From Candidatus Scalindua sp. SCAELEC01 (GTDB lineage Bacteria; Planctomycetota; Brocadiia; Brocadiales; Scalinduaceae): 64,000 bases of DNA. The stretch is from positions 1 through 64,000 of the forward strand of contig SHMT01000018.1 of the NCBI GenBank assembly GCA_004282745.1, in the 5' to 3' direction. Below the pieces are notes generated by a model. It was not told the origin of the DNA. It worked only from the letters and a program-made list of their open reading frames with translations, and searched no databases. The position numbers were made by a program, and so were the translations under genes. Below, piece after piece: positions 34,035 through 42,684 of this stretch. Position 1 is the first letter of the stretch. Every line of letters starts with the position of its first letter.

Positions 34035-35024
34035 ATGACATTTATCATTACGGCAAAAGAGGTACAATCCGTACTCACATATCCGCTCTCTTTAAAAACC
34101 GTCGAAGCCGCTTTCAAAGCCTTCGGTCTCGGTAAAGCTTACCAACCCCCTAAATCCTACTTGACATTTAAGGATGGAGATTTGCGTTCCATGTCTGCTT
34201 ACATTAACACTCCAGGGATGAATATTGCCGGAATGAAATCCGTTAACGTCCACCCTGACAATCATAAGAAATTTGGTTTACCAACCGTCATGGCTACCAT
34301 ACTCCTCATCGATCCAAAGAGTGGGTTTAACGTTGCTATATTAGATGGTACGTATATTACCAACATGCGTACGGGTGCATCGGGGGGTGTGGCAACTAAA
34401 TACCTATCGAGAAAAGAGAGTAAAATTATGGCTTTGATTGGTGCGGGTACTCAAGCCCGCACTCAGTTAGGGCATATCCTGCTAACAAGAAGACTCAAAG
34501 AAGTTCGCGTTCACTCACGTCCCGAAAAGTCCATGATCAGATTCTGCAAGGAGATGTCTAAGATATATCCAAAGATCAGTTTTATTCCGGAACCTGACGG
34601 GAAAATGGCTTGCCGTGGTGCGGATATCATTACTACCACCACAACTACAAGAAAGCCAATAATCAAGAAATCGTGGGTCGCTCCTGGTACTCACATTAAT
34701 GGGATTGGTGCGGATGCTTCCGGAAAACAAGAATTAGAACTTGCCCTTACAAAATCTTGTAATATTATTATAGACGAGTGGCAGCAGGCATCTCACTCTG
34801 GCGAGATAAATGTTGCCGTTTCAAAAGGAAAGCTAAAGAGGCAAGACGTCTATGCAGAACTTGGAGAAATTGCTGCCGGTAAGAAAAAAGGTAGGACATC
34901 AGATGATGAAATCACCCTGTTTGATTCAACGGGTTTAGCTATACAGGATGTTTCAACAGCGTATGTCGTATACAAAGCACTAATCAAGAAGAGTGTGATG
35001 CCAAAAAAGATCAATCTGTTCTAG
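34035..35024 (+). CDS. Ornithine cyclodeaminase/mu-crystallin family dehydrogenase
   Basis: A 329-residue NAD-binding enzyme. GIKSVN-like block NIAGMKSVNVHPDN binds substrate; DGTYITNMRTGASGGVATKY and the nucleotide site ALIGAGTQARTQLGHIL follow; GADASGKQELE is near the C-terminal half. Family members make proline from ornithine, oxidise alanine, or reduce cyclic imines; the substrate is not decidable here. ATG 34035 is preferred; a GTG at 33960 would add 25 hydrophobic residues. Neither has a strong ribosome site. Monocistronic. Confidence 0.88.
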   Translation: MTFIITAKEVQSVLTYPLSLKTVEAAFKAFGLGKAYQPPKSYLTFKDGDLRSMSAYINTPGMNIAGMKSVNVHPDNHKKFGLPTVMATILLIDPKSGFNVAILDGTYITNMRTGASGGVATKYLSRKESKIMALIGAGTQARTQLGHILLTRRLKEVRVHSRPEKSMIRFCKEMSKIYPKISFIPEPDGKMACRGADIITTTTTTRKPIIKKSWVAPGTHINGIGADASGKQELELALTKSCNIIIDEWQQASHSGEINVAVSKGKLKRQDVYAELGEIAAGKKKGRTSDDEITLFDSTGLAIQDVSTAYVVYKALIKKSVMPKKINLF

Positions 35025-35146
35025 GACTTCACACCTGGCATCTGATTCCAACTTTTTTCACTGCATTTCCAATTAGTACGGTTGGATTACCCCTTTTGAG
35101 TCAGGCCTCCAACAAAATATTTTCATCTTCAAAGCGAAGTAATACC

Positions 35147-35647
35147 ATGAAGTACAACAGAACTTTCCCAACTTATATTCAGACCATTTTATCAGTACTC
35201 TTACTCACTATTCTCTTCGGCGGACACAAGGTAATAGCCAATCAGAGCGACTCCTCTATCGGTAAGGCAATTGCTGGTACCTATCTTTTGATTGAGGCGG
35301 ATGATGGGGGTTCCCGAATTGTAACTATTGGAGTTGACGGCAGTTGGTTCGGCATGCATTCGTATCAACTGAATAACAGTTTTAGTAACCAACAGGGGTC
35401 ATGGAAACAGACGAAAAAAAGAAGGATAAGGGCCAACACCCTGAATTTCTCTCTCTTAAAAGAGGGTGTAGGATCGTCACTATTCACTTTCAATGTTGAA
35501 TTTGATGAAGAGTATCAGTACGTGAGCGGAGAGCTCTTTGGAAAAATGTTTCCCTCTGGTGTTGATCCGCTCGATCCTGTCGCAGTCCCAATCAAGACTT
35601 TTAGTAATACATTCACCGGGAAGCGCCTCACGGTTAACGATGACTGA
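35147..35647 (+). CDS. Secreted hypothetical protein
   Basis: A 166-residue exported protein of no family I recognise. Signal peptide about 1-31 (TYIQTILSVLLLTILFGG). The mature part looks like a small beta-barrel: GTYLLIEADDGGSRIVTIG, GSWKQTKKRRIRANTLNF, and FNVEFDEEYQYVSGELFG. Such repeats resemble lipocalin-like sensor or 'DUF' domains of periplasmic proteins. Start 35147 puts the signal peptide at the N-terminus; the longer frame from 35096 does not. Confidence 0.6.
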   Translation: MKYNRTFPTYIQTILSVLLLTILFGGHKVIANQSDSSIGKAIAGTYLLIEADDGGSRIVTIGVDGSWFGMHSYQLNNSFSNQQGSWKQTKKRRIRANTLNFSLLKEGVGSSLFTFNVEFDEEYQYVSGELFGKMFPSGVDPLDPVAVPIKTFSNTFTGKRLTVNDD

Positions 35648-35792
35648 AATCCCGTGAGAATCGACCTTTAGGTTACCTTTCTCCCTAATACAGAAAACTT
35701 TGGAAGATCTTGGCTATGACGTTATTGTGACTGATGATTAGTTGCGGTTTATACTGCAGACCCTCTTAATCAAAGCGAAAGGTTAAAATTAA

Positions 35793-36200
35793 TCAATTTT
35801 TTCTTGTAAAAAAGGTTTTATTCAAAGACTTATGAGTTTTAGAAGCAAACCCCGTTCGTGGGCAATAGCGCAAAATCCACTCAATGAGTACGTTTCCACC
35901 CAGATCATATCCCGCTTTTTCGCTCTCAATCCATTTATGCTTCTCCATTTCATCAATGTATATCTGGATTTCAGGTCTGAGGCTTAATAGCTCCTTAATA
36001 GCATTCTCTCGAAGCTCAAATTCCACTCTGACCTCTTCAGGACAAGAGACCATCATAATAATAAAAATAAGCCGCCACTCTTCCCTCTCCTTCAATTTCC
36101 GGAAATTCGGTCCCACCTTGAACATTTCTATGAAAAATGTAGGAGGATACCTATCGGCTGCTAAACAAAAATTATCTTTCCTTCTCCTGAAAACTACCAC
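35793..36200 (-). CDS. Hypothetical cytoplasmic protein
   Basis: A 135-residue protein with no signal peptide. The C-terminal half (KHKWIESEKAGYDLGGNVLI then EWILRYCP) resembles a short block found in small DUF proteins with 'K(W/Y)xxSEKAGxDxG...W', of unknown function. The GTG start at 36200 follows AGGGGTGAA; an internal ATG is also possible. Convergent position relative to its neighbours; no operon. Confidence 0.5.
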   Translation of the reverse strand: MVVFRRRKDNFCLAADRYPPTFFIEMFKVGPNFRKLKEREEWRLIFIIMMVSCPEEVRVEFELRENAIKELLSLRPEIQIYIDEMEKHKWIESEKAGYDLGGNVLIEWILRYCPRTGFASKTHKSLNKTFFTRKN

Positions 36201-36340
36201 TTCACCCCTAAGGAAACCCTTATCTCCTGCAATAGGTTACAAAGAATAAGCGAAAAACCGAGACCCTCATTGAATCTGGTTCTCTATCAAAACCTTACCG
36301 GTATTATAATCAGTCTTAAGAGTTGTGTAAAAGAAATTTT

Positions 36341-37468
36341 TTATTCTGTACCAAATTTTTCATTGAAATCAAGCAAATTTGATAAGGCCGCTTCCAAATG
36401 CTTCGCCCCCTTTGTGATCCGTATCTCAATTGCGAGGGACATAATGCTGACGTCATGAATACTCTTGTTACGTATCTTAACCGCATCTTTTTGAGTAACT
36501 ACTATTGCATCAACACTCAGAGATTTTGCTTCAGAAATAATATCATCTAATTCTGCCTGCGTATAGGCGTGATGGTCTTGAAATGTTCGAAATTGTATCA
36601 CCTCTGCTCCAAGCTCTCTCAGTGTATTGGAAAATGATTGTGGATTACCAACGGCACAAAGGCCATAGACCCTTTTTTTTCTCAACCATGAAGCTTCCAC
36701 CCTACGGTTATCCGCTAAATTCTCCACATGCACGGGTTGGTGATTTGACTCACATATGGGAGCGATAGAATTAAAATTTTTAAGTTTTGTATAGATGGTT
36801 CTTAATCCCTCCTCTTGGATTTGATTACAATGAGAAAGGAGAAACAGATCTGCCCGTTCAAGAGACTTGAGTGGTTCACGAAGCGCGCCTCTGGGTATTA
36901 GACACTCTCCTGCAAAGGGATTGAGTGCATCAATAACGACTACATCCAGATCACGTTTCAGCCTGAGGTGCTGGAAACCATCATCAAGTATGAGGAACGC
37001 TACACCATAATCCCTGATGGCCTTGTGTCCATTTCGTACCCTATCACTACCCAGTAAAATGGGAACATTATTTAGGTTTTCGCCTAAGACAAGGCACTCA
37101 TCATTGACACCCGATCGTGCCTCTCCCGTATTATCCTCAGAGGATTGTGTATTTTCTGGCTCCACTACGGTATGACCTCCGTAGCCTCTGCTCAATATTG
37201 CCATCCTCTTTTTCTTTGACGAGAGATAACGTGCTACATATTCAACAAACGGAGTTTTCCCTGTTCCCCCGGTAGTAATGTTACCGATACTAATAACCGT
37301 TACCGGTAAGCGGTGTCTTTTGACTATACCGTATTTATAGAGTGCGCTCCTTGTTAGTAATACGATAAAGTAGAGAAAGGCAAATGGTAAGAGGAAGAAT
37401 CGAAAGAATTCTGAGATAATGCCTTTTTCGTTTCCCGATAGAATAGATAAATAATATCTCTTAATCAT
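36341..37468 (-). CDS. lpxK: Tetraacyldisaccharide 4'-kinase
   Basis: A 375-residue inner-membrane-associated kinase that phosphorylates the lipid A disaccharide at the 4' position. An N-terminal hydrophobic segment (FLLPFAFLYFIVLLTRSALY) anchors it. The Walker A-like motif GNITTGGTGKTPFV is at about 62-75, SRGYGG and DDGFQHLRLKRDLDVVVIDA follow, and VVTQKDAVKI is near the C-terminus. It is somewhat longer than the usual 320-350. Its presence shows a lipid A-bearing outer membrane. The start ATG lacks an obvious ribosome site. Confidence 0.93.
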   Translation of the reverse strand: MIKRYYLSILSGNEKGIISEFFRFFLLPFAFLYFIVLLTRSALYKYGIVKRHRLPVTVISIGNITTGGTGKTPFVEYVARYLSSKKKRMAILSRGYGGHTVVEPENTQSSEDNTGEARSGVNDECLVLGENLNNVPILLGSDRVRNGHKAIRDYGVAFLILDDGFQHLRLKRDLDVVVIDALNPFAGECLIPRGALREPLKSLERADLFLLSHCNQIQEEGLRTIYTKLKNFNSIAPICESNHQPVHVENLADNRRVEASWLRKKRVYGLCAVGNPQSFSNTLRELGAEVIQFRTFQDHHAYTQAELDDIISEAKSLSVDAIVVTQKDAVKIRNKSIHDVSIMSLAIEIRITKGAKHLEAALSNLLDFNEKFGTE

Positions 37469-38061
37469 TCTAAGGGAACCGTCCAGTAAGCGTTATCCAA
37501 AAACTGCTTCCAAGATTGATATTTATGAGAATTTAATCTCAAACGCAATCCAGGACAGTGGTTAGGTTTTATCGGTTTACGAATTAACTTCATGCTGGCC
37601 TCGATAGGTCTTCTCCCACCCTTATGCTTAGGACCCAGGAAAGAATAACTTGTTGTTCTCGCATCTTATTTTCATCTCTTGAAAAGATATTCCTTCTACT
37701 GAATCCTTAAATAGTGTTTGAACGAAAACTACCCATCTACTGCGTTGCTGCAATAATTTCGCAATCCTCAAGTATAATTGTACGTTCCGGTTGCGAAATT
37801 ATTACGCGCCTTGTACCTAGGCACTTTTCATTCAAACACAGGGTTTTCGTTCAGACACTAAATAGTACCAATAAAAAGCCCTTTATCAAGAAAATTGCTA
37901 AGAAACGAGAGTGCTACCAAACGATAAGAGTGAGAGAAACACATTGTACCTATTTTTTGATGGACATACCGTTGTCTCAAGGTACAATAAACTTTCATAC
38001 ATTTTGAATTTCCCCCTATGCATTCTCTCTTTGATGCCAAGAGGAGGTTGATGCTCGATTA
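37469..38061. other. Intergenic region with repeats
   Basis: About 590 bases. It holds the GACCCAGGAAAGAATAACTT motif at about 37628-37660 (also at 17100) and a family-2 element at 37713-37859. No gene is supported. Confidence 0.55.
37713..37859 (+). mobile_element. Family-2 MITE with 4-bp target duplication
   Basis: A 147-bp element, AGTGTTTGAACGAAAAC...GTTTTCGTTCAGACACT, flanked by AAAT on both sides. Same size as, and inverted relative to, the copy at 44345. Confidence 0.88.
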
Positions 38062-38676
38062 ATGCTCATTACGATACAGATTTTCATCGTGTTTTTTTTT
38101 GTATCGATAGGTTACTTCCCGTTTACGATAAAGGCTTCATCTTTTGAAGTGGAAGAGAACGTAGAGAGACTGAAATCAACTAACCAATGCAGTGGGTGCA
38201 ATCTTTTCTCTGCCAACTTGAGACTGGCTAACTTGGGCGGTGCCGACCTAGGCGGTGCGAATCTTTCCAATGCAATGCTGACTGGTGCAAATCTTAACAA
38301 TGCTGAGCTGGCACATGCCTACATGTACGGTGCAGATCTGAGTAGAGCCAAACTCCTCGACGCAGACCTTACTTATGCCAATCTGGATAGCGCCTTCTTG
38401 ATAGACGCCAATCTTAAAGATGCTTTACTCTCTTATACCAATTTGAGTAATGCGGACTTGAGTGGCGCCTCATTGAATAATGCAGATCTATCGAATGCCA
38501 ATCTGAATGGTGCTGATATGAGTGGCACAATGCTCGATGGCGTTAACCTGGAAAATGCACAGGTAAAGGATGCCTTTTTCCTGGGAGTCAAGGGCCTCAC
38601 ACAAAAGCAGATCGACGATCTGAAAATCCGTGATGCGATTGTTGAAACAGTTGACATAAAAATTGACAGTTCTTAA
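38062..38676 (+). CDS. Secreted pentapeptide-repeat protein
   Basis: A 204-residue exported protein. A signal peptide (IQIFIVFFFVSIGYFPF) is followed by about 20 pentapeptide units of the A(N/D)Lxx type from about 50 to 175 (for example ANLGGADLGGANLSNAML), which fold as a right-handed quadrilateral helix. A QCSGC pair precedes the repeats, and a short non-repeat tail closes it. Pentapeptide helices often act as structural or binding scaffolds; periplasmic ones have no fixed role. GAGGAGG lies 14 bases ahead of the ATG; a closer ATG at 38051 is followed by an early stop. A short family-1 form starts right at its stop codon. Confidence 0.85.
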   Translation: MLITIQIFIVFFFVSIGYFPFTIKASSFEVEENVERLKSTNQCSGCNLFSANLRLANLGGADLGGANLSNAMLTGANLNNAELAHAYMYGADLSRAKLLDADLTYANLDSAFLIDANLKDALLSYTNLSNADLSGASLNNADLSNANLNGADMSGTMLDGVNLENAQVKDAFFLGVKGLTQKQIDDLKIRDAIVETVDIKIDSS

Positions 38677-38733
38677 TATACTCGCTCAATTTTATCTCGG
38701 ATTGTATCCGAAAACCATTATGAGAAGAGTATA
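38677..38733 (+). repeat. Short family-1 form (right end only)
   Basis: A 57-bp segment bounded by TATACT and AGTATA, carrying CTCGGATTGTATCCGAAAAC and the right-end hairpin. It begins one base after the stop of the pentapeptide gene. Confidence 0.75.
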
Positions 38734-38760
38734 CCTATTTCCAAAATGATTCTTGGAATT

Positions 38761-38777
38761 TTGGGGAGTAGTTTGCT
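38761..38777 (+). promoter_or_regulatory. Possible weak sigma-54 promoter for the phosphohexomutase
   Basis: TTGGGGAGTAGTTTGCT has a perfect -12 (TTGCT) and correct spacing to GG, but the -24 element reads TGGGGA rather than TGGCAC. No upstream dyads were found, only the short family-1 form. Confidence 0.3.
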
Positions 38778-38813
38778 TGAAATTTATATTTTTGAATTTT
38801 TCTGGAGGACTGC

Positions 38814-40436
38814 ATGAAAACAGAGAGTTTTCACAATGCCGATGAGTGTTGGGAGATCATACGCTCCGATATTAAGAAGAACGCCCCACTCCTCAAGGAG
38901 ATTAAAAAGTTCGCCCTTGAAAGCAAAACACCTACTACGGTAGTCTTTGGTACTTCCGGCTGGAGAGGTGAAATTGGGACAGACTTTACCTTCAACAATG
39001 TCCGCATAACCACTACTGCCATTATTGAAATGTTCAAGGAAGAAGATCCAAAATTGATGATGGCACTTGGGGTAAAAAATTTTGACGAGATAAAAGAACG
39101 TGGAGTTATTGTTGGTCATGACAATAGATTTTTAGGACCTGAATTTGCCTCTACGGTAATGGGCCTACTTACGAACGTTGGTATCAAAGTTTACTATGCA
39201 GGCGAATCCATTACCCCTGAACTTTCCGCATCTATTGAGATGCTCCAAGCCGCTTGTTCAATCAATCTAACTCCTTCTCATAATCCATCTAATTATGCCG
39301 GTTTTAAATTTAATCCATCTGACGGTGGGCCTGCTGATAAAGAGATTACGACAATAATCGAGAGAAACGCAAACCGATTGATGGCTGAAAACAGAATAAT
39401 TGAAGAGAAGAAGCCTGAAGGTGTAAAAACAATTAATTCGATAGTGCTGTATGAGGGATTTATAAAAAAACGAGGTATTGTTGACCTTGAGAGGATCAGG
39501 TGTTTCATAAAGGAGAAAGATTGCTTTATCTGTATCGACCATATACATGGTGCTACGAGAAAAAGACCAAACATACTTCTCGGAGAAAATTCCAAGATAG
39601 AGTATTTGAGGACCAATGATGATTATCTTTTTGGAGGTGTTCCCCCTGAACCTTCGGAAAAGAATATGAAGATCGTGATGGAAACATTGAGAAAGAAGAA
39701 TAGCAGACTGAAACTCGGCGTTATCATGGATCCTGATGGTGATAGGATACGGTTTACGGATGGCGAAGTTGACATCTCAATGAACCACTTTGGGGCTATG
39801 GCCTTGCATTTTCTCTACACATATAAGAAGATCTCCGGTGTGCTGGTGAAATCTGTAGCTACCAGTAATTTTGGCAATGCTATCGCCGGGAGATTAGGTA
39901 TTCCCATTAGAGAAACGGCTGTCGGGTTTAAAAATTTCAGACCGTATCTGCTGCAAGACGCGAAAGAGCGGGCAATAGTTGCCTATGAAGAGAGTGATGG
40001 TATATCGGGATATAATAATACGCTGGAAAAGGATGCGATGTTTGGACTTTTCCTTGCGATTGAGATGATGATGGTTACCGGAAAAAATCTCGGAGAGTAT
40101 CTTCGCGAACTCGAGGAAGAATTCGGGGTATTCTTCCCGGAGAGAGCTGCAGTAGAGGTAGATCGTTCCCTGGCGGGGAGCCTATTGTCCCAAAAATTGT
40201 CGGTACTAAAGGAAACCTTGTCGGTAGGAAATAAAATAAGTACCGGCAACGTAATCAAAGACTTGATAACGGTGGATGGTATCAAGGTTGTTCTCGACGA
40301 TGACTCGTGGTTTTTGATTCGACCGTCAGGGACAGAACCCAAGGTGAGGTTTTATGTAGAAACGAGATCACCTGAGAACCTTGATAACATGATTACACTT
40401 GCCGATACCCTAACAAAAAAAGCGCTTGATAAGTAA
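38814..40436 (+). CDS. Phosphohexomutase (phosphoglucomutase/phosphomannomutase)
   Basis: A 540-residue alpha-D-phosphohexomutase, cytoplasmic. Active-site phosphoserine loop NLTPSHNPSNYAGF, metal loop DPDGDRIRF, sugar-binding EESDGISGYNN and phosphate-binding RPSGTEPKVRFY are all present, in the standard four-domain order. It interconverts hexose 1- and 6-phosphates for glycogen, exopolysaccharide or cell-wall precursors; specificity cannot be read safely. TGGAGG precedes ATG 38814. It may link to the GH57 and CBM48-like proteins. Confidence 0.93.
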   Translation: MKTESFHNADECWEIIRSDIKKNAPLLKEIKKFALESKTPTTVVFGTSGWRGEIGTDFTFNNVRITTTAIIEMFKEEDPKLMMALGVKNFDEIKERGVIVGHDNRFLGPEFASTVMGLLTNVGIKVYYAGESITPELSASIEMLQAACSINLTPSHNPSNYAGFKFNPSDGGPADKEITTIIERNANRLMAENRIIEEKKPEGVKTINSIVLYEGFIKKRGIVDLERIRCFIKEKDCFICIDHIHGATRKRPNILLGENSKIEYLRTNDDYLFGGVPPEPSEKNMKIVMETLRKKNSRLKLGVIMDPDGDRIRFTDGEVDISMNHFGAMALHFLYTYKKISGVLVKSVATSNFGNAIAGRLGIPIRETAVGFKNFRPYLLQDAKERAIVAYEESDGISGYNNTLEKDAMFGLFLAIEMMMVTGKNLGEYLRELEEEFGVFFPERAAVEVDRSLAGSLLSQKLSVLKETLSVGNKISTGNVIKDLITVDGIKVVLDDDSWFLIRPSGTEPKVRFYVETRSPENLDNMITLADTLTKKALDK

Positions 40437-40648
40437 TTGTACCGCTCTGTATTTTTATTGAAACTTGATACTGAAATTATCACTATTCTGCTAGACCCTG
40501 GTGAAAAATGAGTCAATATTGGTGGTAAATATTGACAAATTTTACATTGATTTACCTGATAAAGTTATTACAATGGCACATTGATTTTTTTTTTATCGTT
40601 AATAACTTAAACGTTTGGTGTAAAAAATGTTATCAAGGGAGCGATATC

Positions 40649-41017
40649 GTGCTAAATTTGAGTTTTTTCTTTTCCTCATTGAGCCACCAGATCTGGAGAA
40701 GATTTTATCACTTTTTTAATAAAGAGAAGGTGACTATATCATTAAAAGAGAGAAGGGGTGATTGCAAAAGGTGTGGCCAGTGTTGTCAGGCTTCGATACG
40801 ATGCCCAAAATTACTCTATGACGAAAATAATCTTGCTATGTGTATGATTCACGATCGCAGACCTGGCATGTGCAAAATTTACCCCTTTAATAGTAAAGAT
40901 TTCTTTTCACACATAAAGGACTCATGCGGTTTTTTTTATAACCCAGAGGCGGTAAAAAGTGTCCCCAGCACTATTTTGAGGATGAAAAATACCCAATCTG
41001 CCTACACCAGGCAATAA
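40649..41017 (+). CDS. YkgJ-family Cys-cluster protein
   Basis: A 122-residue protein with the zinc- or iron-cluster signature CKRCGQCCQ, then CPKLLYDENNLAMC, HDRRPGMCKIYPF and SCGFFYN, the pattern of the YkgJ / CxxCxxCC family. A GTG at 40649 with AAGGGAG 7 bases upstream is chosen as start; the frame is open further upstream but only over a Phe/Tyr-rich stretch. Function of the family is not firmly known; it precedes the M16 protease pair on the same strand. Confidence 0.8.
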   Translation: MLNLSFFFSSLSHQIWRRFYHFFNKEKVTISLKERRGDCKRCGQCCQASIRCPKLLYDENNLAMCMIHDRRPGMCKIYPFNSKDFFSHIKDSCGFFYNPEAVKSVPSTILRMKNTQSAYTRQ

Positions 41018-41175
41018 AATAAATCACCCCAGCAAGGAACCTTTTCACTCCATCAGTTGTTCCCTTAGAACGTGGGGGTGAGTTCACCGAGTATTTGAAA
41101 ATTCCAAATGTTAGGCCCCTTAATGAAATTACGGCTATTGTTGCCTTAATAATTGGACCAAGAGAGGAGTTTACG

Positions 41176-42684
41176 ATGATGTTTACGATAAGAAGATTAT
41201 TGCTCATCCCCGTTATTATCTGTTTTTGCGCAACAAGCTATGCTCAAAAACTTCAGCTCGATGTACAGGAACATGTCCTTGAAAACGGGTTGAAAATTTT
41301 GATGTTGGAAAAACACGACGTGCCAATCGTTTCATTACGAGTTGTGTATAAGGTTGGATCGGCAAATGAACGACCCGGGATTACGGGTGCATCGCATCTA
41401 TTTGAACACATGATGTTTAAGGGAACAAAAATTTTTGGGACCAAAAATTATGAGGAGGAAAAACCTCTCTTGGTGAAAGAGGAAGAGCTCATTGTTACAA
41501 TAGAAGCCGAGAAAACAAAAGGCATTAACAGCAACAAAGAGACGGTAGCGCTCTTAGAGAGTGAATTGCAAGATGTATGGAAGAGACAAAAGGAGTTACT
41601 GGTGAAAGATGAAATGTGGTCCATATATCTGAAAAATGGCGCTACAGGCCTGAATGCATCCACAAGCTCTGATGGGACATTTTACTACTGCAACCTTCCT
41701 TCAAACAGGCTTGAATTGTGGGCCTTTATGGAATCAGACCGTATGCAAAATCTTGTTTTGAGAGAATTCTATTCAGAACGAGATGTTGTAATGGAAGAGA
41801 GGAGACTTCGTACCGATAATAGTCCCTTTGGCTTGTTATTCGAACAATTAAACGCAGCTGCGTTTACGGCTCATCCTTACGGTTGGCCGGTAATAGGCTG
41901 GATGTCAGATTTAGAAAATATTAAAAAGAGTGCGGTTACACAATATTTCAGGCAATACTATTCACCTAACAATGCAGTTATTGTTGCTGTCGGCGACATC
42001 AATCCGGATGAGATAATTGCTCTTGTTGAGAAACATTTTGGTGATATCCCACGTCAACCACCTTCTCCGAAAGTTACTACGGAGGAACCAACACAGATGG
42101 GAGAACGTCGTGTTTATGTAGAATTTGACGCTAATCCTGTGCTCTCCATAGCCTACCATAAACCGGCAATTGGACACCCGGATCAATATGTTTTTGACGT
42201 AATTGAGGCTATACTTTCAAGCGGAAGGACTTCAAGACTATACAAGAGCTTGATTGAAGATAAACAGATAGCCGTAATGGCTCATGCGTATGGAGGACCT
42301 TCTAAATATGCTGACACCTTCCTCTTCTTAGGTACTCCGAGAAGTCCACATACCGCAGAGGAGGTGGAAGAGGCAATTTATGAAGAGTTGAACAAATTAA
42401 AAACCACCCCCGTAACCCAGCATGAGTTACTAAAAATTAAGAATCAACTTGAAGCTGATTTTGTACGGAGCCTTGAATCGGCTTCTGGATTGGCTAGCAA
42501 GATTGCCTCTTACGAGGCAATCTATGGATGGGGTTACATTAATACTTTAGTTGAAAATACGCTGTCTGTAACCCCTGAAGACATACTACGTGTCGCAAAT
42601 AAATATTTCATAAAAACAAATCGAACTGTCGCTATCTTAGTGAAGAAGGAGAAAGGAAACACGAATGAAAACAAAGAGAGTTAA
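41176..42684 (+). CDS. M16 zinc protease, catalytic subunit
   Basis: A 502-residue secreted protease of the insulinase/processing-peptidase family. Signal peptide MMFTIRRLLLIPVIICFCATSYA. The inverted zinc motif HLFEH (in GASHLFEHMMFKG) and the distal Glu in VVMEERR are present. An unusual insertion after the zinc motif (about 90-155, Glu/Lys-rich) is seen in the long M16 subfamily. RBS: AGAGGAG ahead of ATG 41176 (an adjacent ATG is at 41179). It overlaps the next gene by 20 bases; the two form a heterodimer of an active and an inactive subunit, as in other paired M16 proteins. Confidence 0.93.
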   Translation: MMFTIRRLLLIPVIICFCATSYAQKLQLDVQEHVLENGLKILMLEKHDVPIVSLRVVYKVGSANERPGITGASHLFEHMMFKGTKIFGTKNYEEEKPLLVKEEELIVTIEAEKTKGINSNKETVALLESELQDVWKRQKELLVKDEMWSIYLKNGATGLNASTSSDGTFYYCNLPSNRLELWAFMESDRMQNLVLREFYSERDVVMEERRLRTDNSPFGLLFEQLNAAAFTAHPYGWPVIGWMSDLENIKKSAVTQYFRQYYSPNNAVIVAVGDINPDEIIALVEKHFGDIPRQPPSPKVTTEEPTQMGERRVYVEFDANPVLSIAYHKPAIGHPDQYVFDVIEAILSSGRTSRLYKSLIEDKQIAVMAHAYGGPSKYADTFLFLGTPRSPHTAEEVEEAIYEELNKLKTTPVTQHELLKIKNQLEADFVRSLESASGLASKIASYEAIYGWGYINTLVENTLSVTPEDILRVANKYFIKTNRTVAILVKKEKGNTNENKES

